Source: Monocercomonoides exilis (Eukaryota; Preaxostyla; Oxymonadida; Polymastigidae). Taken from it: 64,000 bases of DNA. The notes under the pieces were generated by a model. That model worked only from the letters and a program-made list of their open reading frames with translations. It ran no database searches and was not told the origin of the DNA. This document shows, piece after piece, positions 11,955 to 23,888 of this stretch. The stretch lies in NCBI GenBank assembly GCA_001643675.2, contig LSRY02000018.1, positions 1,426,001 to 1,490,000 of the forward strand. The letters are read 5' to 3'. A program made the translations under genes and the position numbers. Numbering within the stretch: position 1 is the first letter of the stretch; each line of letters starts with the position of its first letter.

Positions 11955-12827
11955 TCAATGTGCATACTTTTGTGTTTGGAATAGAAGAAGAAGAGTTGTA
12001 GGATGAGGAGGAAGAAGAGATGATGATGAAGAGACATTGAAAATGGAGTAAAGAGGAAGGGAAGATGAAAGAGTGAAGATAAGTTTTGATAATTCTGTTT
12101 CAGTTCCTGCTGTTATCATCGCTGAGTTTAGTGTTAAACTTGCATCGGAGGCTGTCAAACCACTTTGGTCATCATTTCCTCTGATTTCATGCTTTTGATC
12201 AGAGAAGGCCAATTCATCGCTCATTAAAATCATTCCATTCGCAACAACTTTCTTTGAACCTGATAGACGTTTTAGAGAATGCTTCAAAGTTAAACAAGGG
12301 AATTGGACAATTCCGCAATGAGAATGGTCAGATGCCTCGGTGTTGCTCACATGAATTTCTTCTGGAGTGGGGAGGAGATAGATGCACAGAGGAATGGCCA
12401 CACTGTTGTTTCCATTGTCATATCCTCGAACCTTGTCAAAAGAATCCAAAGAGGCTGTCACACATGTGATTTTTTGTGACTTTGCAGTCACTTCAAGATT
12501 GGAAGAAATGACAAAGATGTCTCTTCCCCATCTGGCTGTGTTTGTTCCGAATGAAGAAGAAATCAGGAAATTGGGATTTTCATTCAGCAATCCAAGAAAG
12601 ATTCCTCCCCCAAGACCATCGGATGCAGAACAAAAGCTCCCATCAAAAGATCCACCTTTCACTTTCACTTCATTTTCATTCCCAATACACAGCATCATTG
12701 AGCCTCCGTTGGCTGATTTTGTGCTTCCACATCCTGATATTGCTCTCGAATTCTGATCTTTATTTGTATTGTTATTGAAGAAACAATTGTTGGCTATCAA
12801 CTGTTGACTATTCAATTCAAAAAACAT
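11955..12827 (-). pseudogene. Fragment of secreted beta-helix family
   Basis: A 290-codon frame matches the module architecture of the intact gene at 34283-42064. It has a Gly-rich turn GLGGGIFLGLLNENPNF, then WGRDIFVISSNLE, a block ending IPLCIYLLP, then HCGIVQFPCLTLKHSLKRL. The intact gene has GKGGGIYLDLKENV, FEGKDMFVRSADLN and CGKAEIPCHSL in the same order. No signal peptide, transmembrane segment or kinase-like domain is present, and both ends run into unrelated or decayed sequence, so this is a truncated copy of about one module. The frame is still open, which argues for fairly recent loss or an exon of a disrupted gene. The Met at 12827 is simply the first in frame. Confidence 0.72.
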
Positions 12828-15821
12828 GATTGAATAATAAATTAATAAAAAAATATATTTGTTAAAATAAAATGAAAACCACTAAATTTATCATAATTTC
12901 AGATGCATCGAATATGTGTGTTCAGTTTTTGCATTTATGTAGTTCATGTACACAATGTTAATGGACAATTCTATTCAAATGAAATATTGAATTAACATTG
13001 AAAATCCTGTTTGTCAGGATAAAGAATCGAAACGTATCTTGCACTTTTTATTAATAAACAACTGCAAAGTGGTTCAATCAAGCGATAATCTTTTTCATTG
13101 AAAAACTAATATAAAAATTTTGATCAATAAATATGATACATAATTTTTTTAAAAAAAGTATTTCTTCTCATAAAGAAGTTTGATATAAATAAACGAACAT
13201 CACTTTGAAAGTTTAATATTTTCATTTGTATTATGGTAACGGAGTGTTTTTGAATTAACTTTCATGGGTCAGATTTTTGATCTGATGTCACTTTTCAAAA
13301 AAAATTACCCAAATAATAATTTGTTGTTGAAGTTCAGATAATCTAGTACTGATGTCTTTTTCTAAAAAATTTTTTTAATGTTTCTTTCTGAAAACTTAAT
13401 CCTTTGCATCAAGAAAGACAGAATATGTTTCAAAATATAATCCATTTTTTTTTATTCGTCATTCAAAAAGATTGCTCTTTGAAAAATCGATTTTTTTATC
13501 AAAAATCTCTTTTCAAAGATTTATAGAAAATTCGTTCAAAAAAAGTCTAATGACATAACCAAACAACTTAAATTGTTTTGCAAGTGAATAAAGTATTTTT
13601 GAGAAAAATTTGAAAAAAAGAAAAAAATTACCAAAAATTATTTTGCTTTATTAATTAATTTCCATTTCTTTCATGTCATTTAAAGCAACATTGCTTATAA
13701 TCACAATCGCATATGGTCACAAAAAGTTGTGCAAAAACCGATTGATTATATCCGATTAGGACTGTATTAAGGCTTGAAATATAACATGAAAGGATAGGTC
13801 CAGTTGTGCAATTTAAAAAAAAATGCACATCCAAGACTTTTTCGAAGTATTTTTTAACTGTGGACAAGATGAAAAATATCCACAAATCATAAACTTCTTT
13901 CAGTTTGTTATCTTTTCATTTTATATTCTTCTAAACAAATTTCATTTATCTTCGTTTGTTCACTGATAATTGCAAGAGACATGATCAACAATAAAAAAAA
14001 TTTAAAAGAAGATCACAGTAATGGCAAATCTCATTTTAACGAATGCTGAGAAAAGAATCAAGCAGTATCCAGCTTTGCAATAAAAGTGTAACATGTCAAC
14101 TTGTGAGCTGTGCTTCATTGTTTCCATTTCATTAGATAATCGAGCAAGACTGTTTCTCATTCAATAAACACCACCAGATCGTTGTTTGAATCAATAACAT
14201 AATTTTATTTATTCCAATAAAGTGCCGAATAAGCAAATTTCCTATCTGTTTAAAAACCATTGCGATATTTTCGAATAACAAGGAACAATCATATTTTAGA
14301 TGAATCGTCGATAAGCTTACAATTTATTGAAGCGGTTGGATGTAACATATAGAATTCGACAAAATAAAATGAAGAATTGTTTAACTGAACTGAAACATTT
14401 GAAAGCATAAACTCTAAATAGAATTTTCACACACTGCTCTGTCCGGCACAAACCATGTAATGTGTTGAAATATCTTTTGTAATCGATTTTAAAGAATCTC
14501 AGCTTGAGGTGGTTATTTCAAAGTCATCTTAGACAAATTTTGTTTAACTGAAATGCTTTAATCACACAAAATTTTGAAAACGCCTGCGAAAGAAAGTGCA
14601 AATGAAAGCAGATATCACTGAAGCAACAAATTCGCTTTCACAATTTTTAACCAAAAATTGTCATAAAGAAAAAAGATAGGACAAAAAAAAAATGAAATGC
14701 AAATCCAAAATGTTAATTATCAATGTTGTCATATTTTTTCCTATTTATATTATTGGGCGAAAATATGAAATAACTGCTCTCTTTATCAAAAAACAACAAT
14801 GGTTCTTAAAACGAAATGTTCATTTTTGAAGATAGTTTAACCATGAATATTTGATAACTGCAGGATAAGAGAAAAAGAAAGCCAACCAGAACTTTTCAAC
14901 ACTTCGATGAGTGATGCTAATTATTTTGTTGATCAGCAATCAGCTGATGAAAAAAGAGACAGAAATAGTTATTTATTTGATTTTACAAAAAACCAACCAA
15001 GAAATTGAGCAAATTGTCAACTTTTGAAATGAAATGAAATCAGAAATATTTATATTCAATAAAAATATGTTTGTTATAGTCACATCTTCACTGAAAAGGA
15101 AAGACTTGAAAGAATACTTTTATGATTCTGTTGAGGTTTGATCACACATAAATTAGTTTTTTTTTCTTTTTCTTTCTTTCTTTCTTTCTTTCTTTTTTTT
15201 TTTCTTATTTTTTTTTTTTTTGTGAACACATATGCTCTTAAGTGTCATTCTGTGATAATAATATCAAGTCTGCTTAATGTTCAACAATCTGTATATATTA
15301 ACTCATTTATTGATTTCAAACTATTGCAAATGAAAAAAATCCATTAATAAATAATAAAAACGAAAAATCGTTAAAAAAATAATTCTTAATGAAATGAAAA
15401 TTGAATTGTTTATATGAATTTTAGTGATTTGCTAAGTCATTTATTTAATATAAGCCTGTGTATTCAAGTTTCGTATTTTGAACATAATTTTTCACTGACT
15501 ATAAGAATTATCTCAGCTCTCAATGAGCTTCCAGATAAAGGAAAAAGTTTTAATCTCCTTCATATAATATAATTGCTATTCTAATGACTTTTGTTTCACA
15601 AATGACATTAATATTCTCTCTTTTCATTATTTGCAACATTTTTTTTATTAATTGTTTTTCATTATTTTTCGATTTTTGGGTTGATAATTCCTTCTCAGAT
15701 TCGATTTCACAACTATGACAAATTTCCATTCACTTTACAATGAAATTTATTTAATATTTAAAGATGATAATGAGTTTTTTGTTCAGTGCAAAAAATTGAT
15801 AACCCATTAGAAACATATTAG
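12828..15821. other. Intergenic, AT-rich, 3 kb
   Basis: No gene seen on either strand. Contains A/T homopolymers and a pyrimidine microsatellite at about 15160-15222 (CTTT units followed by T runs) that makes an artefactual Phe-rich frame. Confidence 0.6.
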
Positions 15822-18800
15822 ATGAACAACAATCGTGATGAATTTTATGAAAGAACACTGCAATCTGACAAAACGGTTTATTATTTTTAAGAAGTACTTT
15901 TTGTATGTATAAACTTTTATTGATGCAAAATTACTGACAGATGCTTAACGCACTGAAAGAGTTTTCTTCGTTTGTTCTTTCTCATTCTCGAGATTTGCAA
16001 AATGAAGTGGAACAAGTGAAAGAAAAGGCTATAGACACAGAGATTCAAGTTGAAGATGCTTTCAATCATTTTCATTTGTTGTCTACACAACGTTTTATTG
16101 AGAATGTTTGATAATTATGGACAAAAATTTTTAAACGCATAATTTTAAACTCTTGCTTTTATTATTAAGCGCGTTTATGAAGACATTGACGATGATTTTG
16201 AAATGCCCGAATTTGAAGAACAAGATGTCTGTGAAAAGTTTTCAAAAGAAGAAAGAGATTCCATTTTAACAAAACGTTTTGGAAATGTTGCAAGAGTTGG
16301 AATTCAAGCCACTGAAATTTCAAAAGTTTTTCTCAACGAAGAAATTATTAGAACTGTCAATTATCAGCCTTCGTCATCATTTTCTCGAGATCGTTCAATG
16401 TCTTTGTCAATGGCACCACCCGTTCCACCTGCATCTCAGCCAGACATTCTGCCTCCAATAGATCATTCTGCATCCATTTCTTCATCTCATAATATTGTGA
16501 CTTCATTTGACTTGAAGCCAAATATTACCCCTCATTCGTCTTCGCTATTTGCATCCTCATCTCATTTTATGCACCGTCCTCTCCCTTATTTAATTGGAAG
16601 TGCGTCTTTCTTTGCTGATCCACATGCCGGAATTTTATTGAGTATCGACTGCAATGAGGAGGAGCGGGAGATAGAGCGAGGTGCGCTGAGTGCGTTCGAT
16701 GTGAATAAGGGGATTCCTGGTAGCGTGTCGAGCGATGGGACGAGTGTGAATGCATCTGGGATGAGGGCACCTGCACCACCACCGCCTCTGATTGTATCTG
16801 ATGGTAATTTCGAGTCAGAGAAGATGAAGGCAAAGGAAGAAGAAAAAGAAGAAGAAGAGAGCAATGAAGATACAAATAACAGAAACAGAAGCAATGAGGA
16901 GGAGAAGAAAAAGGAGGAGGAAAGGAGAAAGGAGGAAAAAGAAAGGGAGAAAGAGAAAGAGAGAGAAAGCATTAGAGAAAAGGAAAAGGAAAAGGAAAAA
17001 GATAAAGAAAAAGAGAGAAAAAAAGTATTGGTACAGAGATTGAAAGAGGAAGACGAAGAAGAGCAAAGAGAAGATGCCGAGTTGAGCAAGCGCATTGCAG
17101 AAAGGAAAAAGGACATGAAAAAGAAACTAAGTAAAGTCGAAAAGCCAAAGCCGAAAAAGACGAAGATAGTGAAGAAGAAGAAGAAGAAGGCAAAAGTTGG
17201 TTCGAAAGAGATAAATGGAGCTGGAAGGCCGAAAGACAAATACACGCTCTTCCTCACAGGAGAAGAAGAGGACAGCGAATATGAATATGAAGAAGTGGAA
17301 GTGGAAGTTGAAGGGATAGATTCGATGTCTGATTCTGAAGCGCCTATTTTTGGTGCAGAAAGTCAAAAGAAGAAGAGCAAAAAGGGAAGAGTGGAAAGCG
17401 AAGGAGCAGCAGAAGAGGAGCCAGAGGTGCTTGGAGCAGACAGTCACAAAGAAGGAAGAGAAGGAAAAGGAGGGAAAGAAGAGAAGAAAGAGAAGAAAGG
17501 CAAAGGAATGCTGGATTCTGCAGATTTGTTGAAGGATCTGGATTTTGGTGAGACTAGAGACAAACAGAAGAAGAAAGAGAAAGAGAAAGAGAAAGACAGA
17601 GCTGGAAACAAAGGCAGAGGCGAGGAAGAGAAAGAGGCTTCCTTTTTGACGAACGAAAAAGGGAACAAGGCGATTCCTGGAGGGAAGAATGCAAATGCGA
17701 ATGCTTTGGACAAAAGCAACGATGAAGAGAGCGAAACGGACGAAGAAATCAAGAAGTGGAAGGCAGACAGGCAGAAGAGGAAAGAAGAGAAGGAGAAGGA
17801 AAGGAGGCAGCTGCTTCGAGCAGAAGAAGAGAAAGAGAAGGTGCGCTTGAAGGCAGAAGAAGAGGAAAGGAGGAAAGCGAAGGAGGAAGAGAGAAGAAGA
17901 GCAAGGGAACTGGAAAGAGAGGAAGAAGAAAGAGAGAAGAAGAAAATGGAAGGATGGCGAGCTGAAAGCGAGGCGCAAAGGCAGAAGGAGAAGGAAGAAG
18001 AAGAAAGGGAGAAGGAGAGAATTAAAGAAAAAGAAGAAAAAGAGAAGAAGAAGAGGGAAGAGAAAGAAAGAAAGCAGAAAGAGAAAGAAGAGAGGAAAAA
18101 GAGGGAAAAAGCAGAGAAGGAGCAGAAGCGGAAGATGATGCTGGAGCGGATGAAGGCGGAGGAGAGAGAGAGAGAGAAAGAAGCAGAAAGAGAAGCGAAG
18201 CGACTGGAGGCAGAGCGGCAGGAGGAGGAAAGGCTGAAGAGGGAGTTTGAAGAGAAAGAGAGGCTGAAGGAGGTGGAAAGGAGGTGGAAGATGGAGTGTG
18301 AGCTGCGGAAGAAGGAGGACGAGGAGGACGCGAGGCGGAGGAGAGAAGAAGAAGAAAGGAACGGGCGGATGAAGGCGAGTGAGAAGGAGGAGAGGGAAAG
18401 CGAAGAGGAGAAGAGGAGGATGGCGGCGTGGCTGGAGTTCCGGCAGAAGTCGAAGGCGCAGCGGGAGAGGCAGCAGACGGAGCAGGAAGAGAGATGGCGG
18501 AAAGAGCGGATCAAAACAGAGGAGGAGATCAAAATGGAGCGAAGGCTGTGGGAGCAGCAGGAGAGAGAGAGGGAGGAGAGGATGAAGCAGGAGCTGAGGG
18601 AGCAGAAGGAAAGAGAAGAGCAGAAGAGGCTGCAGCTGCAGTTGCAGAGAGACAGGATCCGGCTGAGGATTCCGATGAATGCGCCGACGGACGAAGTGGC
18701 GCGGATGCGGCAGAAGATGCACGAGAGGGAGGTGATGCTGGAGAAGTACCAGATGCTGAAGGAGAAGAAAGAGGAGCGGAAGAGGAAGAAGAAAGAGGCG

Positions 18801-19824
18801 TCGTTTCTGGCGATGCTTGAGGCAGACTCAGATAAGAGCTCGTCGGATGACAGCGATGAGAAAGAGAAGAAGGAGAAGAAGGAGAAGAAAAAGGAGAAGA
18901 AAGAAAAGAAGAAGGAGAAGGAGAAGAGGAAGAGAGAGAAGAAGGAAAGGAGGAGGGAAATACAGAGACAGTATCTCGAAGCACAGCTTGTGCAGAAGAC
19001 GAGGGAGATTGAGCAGTCACAGAAGCAATTGATGGCTGCTTCATCTTCTTCATCTTCTTCATTACCAGCATCATCATCTTCTTCTTCTTCTTCTGAGGGA
19101 ATGTTTGATCGGTCAATTGCAGATTATTTCTCTTCTTCGTCTTCGTCTTCGTCTTCGTCTTCGTCTTCTTCTTCTCTCAGTTCATCCTCACGCCATTTGT
19201 CTTCTCCGAAGCATTCACATCTTCTCAGCAGCAGCAGCAGTGGCGGAGGCAGTTCAGAAGGAGCAGATTCATCGTCAGAAGAAGACTTGTTTGCATCCAT
19301 TTTGTCAGCTGGCACAACCAGCAAAAGATTCAACACTCCCATCCACACACCCACAAAGACGGCTTTTGCTGCAGTTGCTGCAAAGAAACAGGATTCGCAT
19401 TCGTTTTCATCTTCTTCTTATTCTTCTTCTCTTTCTTTGGATTCAGATCCTCTTTCATCATCATCATCTTCTTCTTCTTCTTCTTCTTCTTCCATTTCTC
19501 AATGCAAAACAGATTCTTCTTCACAGAAACAGCAAAAATATCAAGCCAGCTCAGCTCTTTCGAAAGGAGTGACAGCAGCCGAATTAGACGAAGAAAGGCA
19601 TTTGAATGCAAAGCCGAAGAAGATGGGGAAATTAGTACTGGGAAAAGTATGCAATTTTTGTTTTCTTAATAATTTTCAATTAAAAATTTGTGTTTTTATA
19701 TATTTTTTGTTTTTTGATAATGTTTCAATTTTTAATGATTTTTCTATTAATTTTTTGAACTTTTATTGAATTTTCTATTTCACAGCCGAAAAAAGCCAAT
19801 TTGTTTGAAGATCTGTTTGAGTGA
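15822..19824 (+). CDS. WASHC2: WASH complex subunit WASHC2 (FAM21)
   Basis: FAM21/WASHC2 links the WASH actin-nucleating complex to retromer on endosomes through its tail. Four exons join in frame: 15822-15875, 15941-16105, 16170-19646 and 19786-19824 (1244 residues), separated by GT-AG introns. The ATG has TAG immediately upstream in frame. The head matches the family: MLNALKEFSSFVLSHSRDL, then FNHFHLLSTQRFIEN joined exactly at the exon border to RVYEDIDDDFEM (FAM21 has FLMLSNTQFIENRVYDEEV). The conserved RPLPYLIGSASFFADPHAG lies near 16575-16620. The middle (about 16830-18990) is an extremely long Lys/Glu/Arg-rich probable helix, followed by serine runs. The last exon ends NLFEDLFE, an LFa-type motif of the kind that binds VPS35. 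Human FAM21 has many LFa repeats; here I see only this terminal one clearly. Identification is firm from head and tail. Confidence 0.9.
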
Positions 19825-20564
19825 TTGGCAAATCAGCAGAAATTTTCAGCACTTTCGCTATCTGCATGAAATTCCACTATTTATTCAGTTTCCACCTTTT
19901 TGTCGATGAAGATTCTCATAAGGAACAAAAATAGCTGTAAAATGATAAAAATGAATGGAGAATTCAGAATCATATTTATGAAATCAATTGTTGATGGAAA
20001 TTGCATGTATTTTTTAAAAGAGAAACAAAGTTATTCTTCTTATTCTTATTCTTTTTGTTGTTGTTGTTTTGTAATGTGTGTTATTTGCCTTAGTTGTTTG
20101 TATTTCAATTGTTTTTATTTTTATTTATGTAAAAATGCTTATGTTTTTGATTTTTTAAGAGTTTTCATGTCTGCTTCAAATAATAATTCAGAATAATCTT
20201 CTTTCTGTGAAACATTTTATTTATCAATATTTAAGTCAATCCAGTTGTGAAAATATGAAGGAAAACTTTCATTTTGAGATTATCAAAGAGAAAACGGGAA
20301 TTTTTATTCTAATTGGATGAAATACGTTTCATTTTCTTTTGATTTTTGAATGCTTTTCTTCTTTCTTTTACAAAATTAACAAAATCAATCGCAATTTTTC
20401 TTCGCAGTATTTATTGTGGTATCGAAAACATTACCAAATAAAAGAAAGAAAGAACAAATAACATAAACAATAACACAATTTTTATAATCAATTTATTTTC
20501 TTATTTATTTTATAATAAATCTTTTTCTATTAATATCATACGCGTCTTTCATAGAGCTGTTCTA
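19825..20564. other. Intergenic between convergent genes
   Basis: T-rich then A/T-rich spacer between the 3' ends of the WASHC2 and epsin genes. No further gene, RNA or repeat recognised. Confidence 0.6.
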
Positions 20565-22716
20565 TTAATGCCATCCTGGAGGTATTTGATTGGAAGAGGG
20601 TTGCACGGGATATGGATAACCTGAGGCAGAAGGATACACTGAAATAATTATTGTTATCATAATCATCATTATCATAGTCATGATATGAGAGAGAAAAGAT
20701 AATAATGTTATTTCATCAACACATATATAAGAAAAATGAATTATAGGAAAAAAAAGTGCTTTCCTTTTCAAAATGATTTGCAAAAAATATATGGTATTAA
20801 ATTGAGTAAATCTCTTTCTCTCTCTTTCTCTCTTTCTCCTAATTCATTCATATTCATTTTCATTCATTCGCCACACACACTCTCGCTCACACACCTGAAG
20901 GAGGAGCCCCCATATATGTGTTTGCAGGCGACGAAGTCAAAGACACAGCCAAAAACGATCCTTTTTTCTTTTCAGGCGCTTTTTTCTTTTTGTCGTCGAG
21001 AGAGTCCAAATCAACAAGAGAAGACAAGAAATCGTCTGAGGAAGACGAAGGCGAATGTGAAATTGCTGTGCCTGAAGAAGAAGATGACGATGATGAAATT
21101 GTTTGATGTGCAGAAGTAGAAGAGGAAGAAGAAGAAGAAGCAAGTTGCTCCTGAAAGATCGCAAATACATCGTTTGTCGATTCTTTTGATTGAATAAACA
21201 CATTTTGTGCTTGTTTGGGGGCAGAAGGAGAAGAAGCGAATGAAGAAGAAGAAGAAGAAGAAGAAGCCATTGAAGCAGAAGCAGCTTGAGCAGCTAGTTG
21301 AGTTTGTTGAGTTTGTTGAGTGGGTGGGAAGAAAGGATAACCCGGTGGAACACTCTGAGAAGAAGGCAATGCAGAAGAAGATGCAACAGAAGGTGAGGCA
21401 GAAGGCGTTTGAGCAAAGAAAGGCACAGCAGCAGTTGTCGATGCAGGGGCAAAGAAGGAAGGAGCCGTTGCCTGTGCACCGCTGGCATTGGGCACAGCAA
21501 CAACAGGCGCAGATGTCATTGGCCCAAAAGCGAAGGGATCTTCTTGCTGAGCAGCACCAGCTGAAGGTGTGGGAGAAGGAGCGTGGTTTTTGCCATTGGA
21601 ACTGGCTGCTTTGCTGCTTCGAGATGCTTCGCTTGCTATTCTCTTGTGTCTTTTCTGGAATGCTTCGTAGGAGTTCTCGTAGGTGATGGCTGTGTCTTCA
21701 GGCGGAGGGGCCAATGTCTCTGAACGGGGCTCAGTGCGAGTCTTTGATGGCTGGCCATATTCCTTTGCTCGAGAAGAGGATGGGGTTGTGGATGTGGAAG
21801 GTGAAAGGATCGGCGATGGAAGAGGAGACAGAGTTTGAGTTGGTGATGGAGAAGGAGAGGGGGAAGATGATGGCGAAGCCGAAGATCTCATATGTCTGTC
21901 TTTGTTGCTCCTCGATTTATTAACTCTGGAGTCGTGTGTTATGTCATACCTATCTGGATCGTCCTGCCCCCGAGAACTGCTTTTGGAAGGAGGTGTATAA
22001 TAATCGTGAGAAACAGGGCGATATCTCTCCTCATACATATCTCTTGGAGCAGATTGTGCAGTTTGAAATCGTTCCCTTATTCGTCTCGATTCCTCTCTCA
22101 TTTCGTTAACCATATCCTCGCTTTCCAATATTTCAACAAGAGATTTGGCTTTTGTTCGAACTGGAAAAAAAATGATTCAAAATAATAAAAATAAGCAAAT
22201 ACTATCAAACTTGTTGCACCTCTATCAGTTTGCGTTTCATCTACATAATCAAAATATTGCAGATTTTTCAAGCGAAACTTGTTGGAGCTTATCTCTTCCA
22301 CACAGCGTTTATTCCCCATTCTAATCAATGCCTCGATAAGTCCTAGCGTCTTCAAATGTGATTAATATATGTGAATATGTGAACAAATATGTTTTAATAT
22401 TTTTACAATCTCTGAGGCGAGACTAACCTTTATAACAATTTTCCAATCTTTAGGTTTCTGGTCCAACCTTTCCCAAGTCTTTGACATAATTGTCTCATAA
22501 TTATGATAATCATATGTGGCATCCGCTATTTGATGGAGAATTTCGGAATCAGCAATTGAAAGATCATTTGATGTTGCTTCTTTCACTTTTCTTTCCCATT
22601 CAGATCCAAAAACAGGTAAATTTTTTCTGTTTTAAAATAACATGAGCAATTTCAAAGTTATATTTCCCAAAGCAAACAATAACATACATCCCTTTGGCAA
22701 TTGAAGATAAGGCCAT
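20565..22716 (-). CDS. Epsin-type ENTH-domain clathrin adaptor
   Basis: ENTH proteins bind phosphoinositides and bend membranes while recruiting clathrin and adaptors. Five exons join in one frame on the minus strand: 22688-22716, 22428-22626, 22220-22349, 20895-22160 and 20565-20638 (565 residues). The start MALSSIAKGIKNLPVFGSEW is followed by KVKEATSNDLSIADSE, then YETIMSKTWERLDQKPKDWK, TLGLIEALIRMGNKRCVEEI, YFDYVDETQTDRVRTKAKSL and VEILESEDMVNEMREE, a complete ENTH fold in the expected order in the first roughly 150 residues. The rest is disordered, Ser/Pro/Ala/Gln-rich. It carries DPFAFG (adaptor-binding type) and LVDLD near the C-terminus, an exact L-phi-x-phi-acidic clathrin box. No ubiquitin-interacting motif or clear NPF repeat is seen, so it could equally be an EpsinR/Ent-type protein. 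It diverges from eIF4E across 113 bp. Confidence 0.88.
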
Positions 22717-22829
22717 TTTTAAAGGATCACTGGAAGCATAATTAATAAAAAGAGACTATTTATAATAATTAGATAAATATCAAACCAGATTAATAATTAT
22801 AAAAAACATTGTTTCTTGTGATATCAAAA
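22717..22829. promoter_or_regulatory. Bidirectional spacer between epsin and eIF4E
   Basis: Only 113 bp separate the two divergent start codons, so both promoters and 5' leaders must lie here or inside the genes. The sequence is AT-rich with no initiator or TATA motif that I can assign confidently. Confidence 0.4.
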
Positions 22830-23670
22830 ATGAATCTCGATCAAAGTCGATCAAAAAATAATAAAATGTCATCAATACAAGAAAAAACTCATCCACTTCG
22901 TTATCAATGGACATTATTTTATAGACCATCATCATTTAAAAGGGGTTCTTCGTCTACATCAAAGGATGAATGGGATGCGTCATGCCGGGAGATATGTACT
23001 GTTGAAACCGTTGAACAGTATTGGAAGTTTGATATTGTTTTGATATTGTTGAAATGCTCAAATATCGTTTTTATGCTTTCTTAATTGAATAACATAATGT
23101 TTTTTAAACGAAATACCATTTTCTAAGGATGTGTCACAACATTCCCAAACCTTCAATGCTTCCGGTGAGATCGACTTACTTTATTTTTAAAAAAGGCATC
23201 CAACCTGCATGGGAAGATCCAATGAATCAAGGGGGTGGACAAATTAATATTAAATGCCCGAAAGATAGCTTATCTTCAGAAAGTGAAATAATTTTTTTTG
23301 ACCTGATGCTTTTGATAATTGGAAATCAATTGGATTTAACTGATTCAATTTGCGGCGTAAGCTTCAGCAAAGCAAAAGATCTTGTTGAAGTGTGGACAAA
23401 GAGGAATACAAAGAACGATGATTTAAAAAGTTCTATTTTGTTATATTTGAATGATATGCTTCAGCTTCGTGGATTGCATCGTTTAGACTTTGCTTCTGTA
23501 ACGGTAACTGTAAGAAGAATGAGATGAATGAATTATGTTATATGTTATGTTCATCATTGTTTTAATAGCGGGAAAAAAGACCACCATTTTCTAATGTTAG
23601 TGAATCCTTTCTCTCTTCAAATCTTCCAATATGTTGTAATATTCGTCGAAAATATGTTTTTGAAAGTTGA
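22830..23670 (+). CDS. eIF4E: Translation initiation factor eIF4E (cap-binding)
   Basis: eIF4E binds the mRNA 5' cap and recruits eIF4G. Three exons join in frame: 22830-23026, 23128-23503 and 23569-23670 (224 residues, close to the usual 200-220). The family landmarks are in order: HPLRYQWTLFYRP, a Trp in SKDEWDASCREI at the place of the first cap-stacking Trp, TVETVEQYWK (eIF4G/4E-BP face), FIFKKGIQPAWEDPMNQGGG with the WED that carries the second cap-stacking Trp and the Glu that contacts the guanine, and DLVEVWTKRN, the Trp near the cap methyl group. The last intron is inferred: without it the protein stops at 23527, whereas splicing yields a tail ending RRKYVFES, more like the family C-terminus. 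All key cap-pocket residues appear intact, so it should be active. The eIF4A relic at 1396 is an unrelated fragment of the same pathway. Confidence 0.88.
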
Positions 23671-23888
23671 GTTTAGAAAATTAAAATTTTTGAACTTTTT
23701 TTGTTTTTAAAAATATTTCACAAAATTCCATTCGCTATGACTCTTTATTTGTTGGTATTCTTATTCTTGAAAAAAAAATGAAAAAAAAAGTACAAAAATT
23801 ATAAGAAACAGAAGAAAGTATATCCTTGAAATGAATATTTAATAAAAATTTTAAAATCCTATTGCAACAAAACACAAATGCAATTGCA

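Noticed and set aside
15138-15347. 69-codon Phe-rich frame
   Set aside because: Produced by the CTTT/T microsatellite.
17127-18722. 531-codon Leu/Pro-rich minus-strand frame
   Set aside because: Mirror of the Lys/Glu-rich WASHC2 coding sequence; composition follows from the opposite strand.
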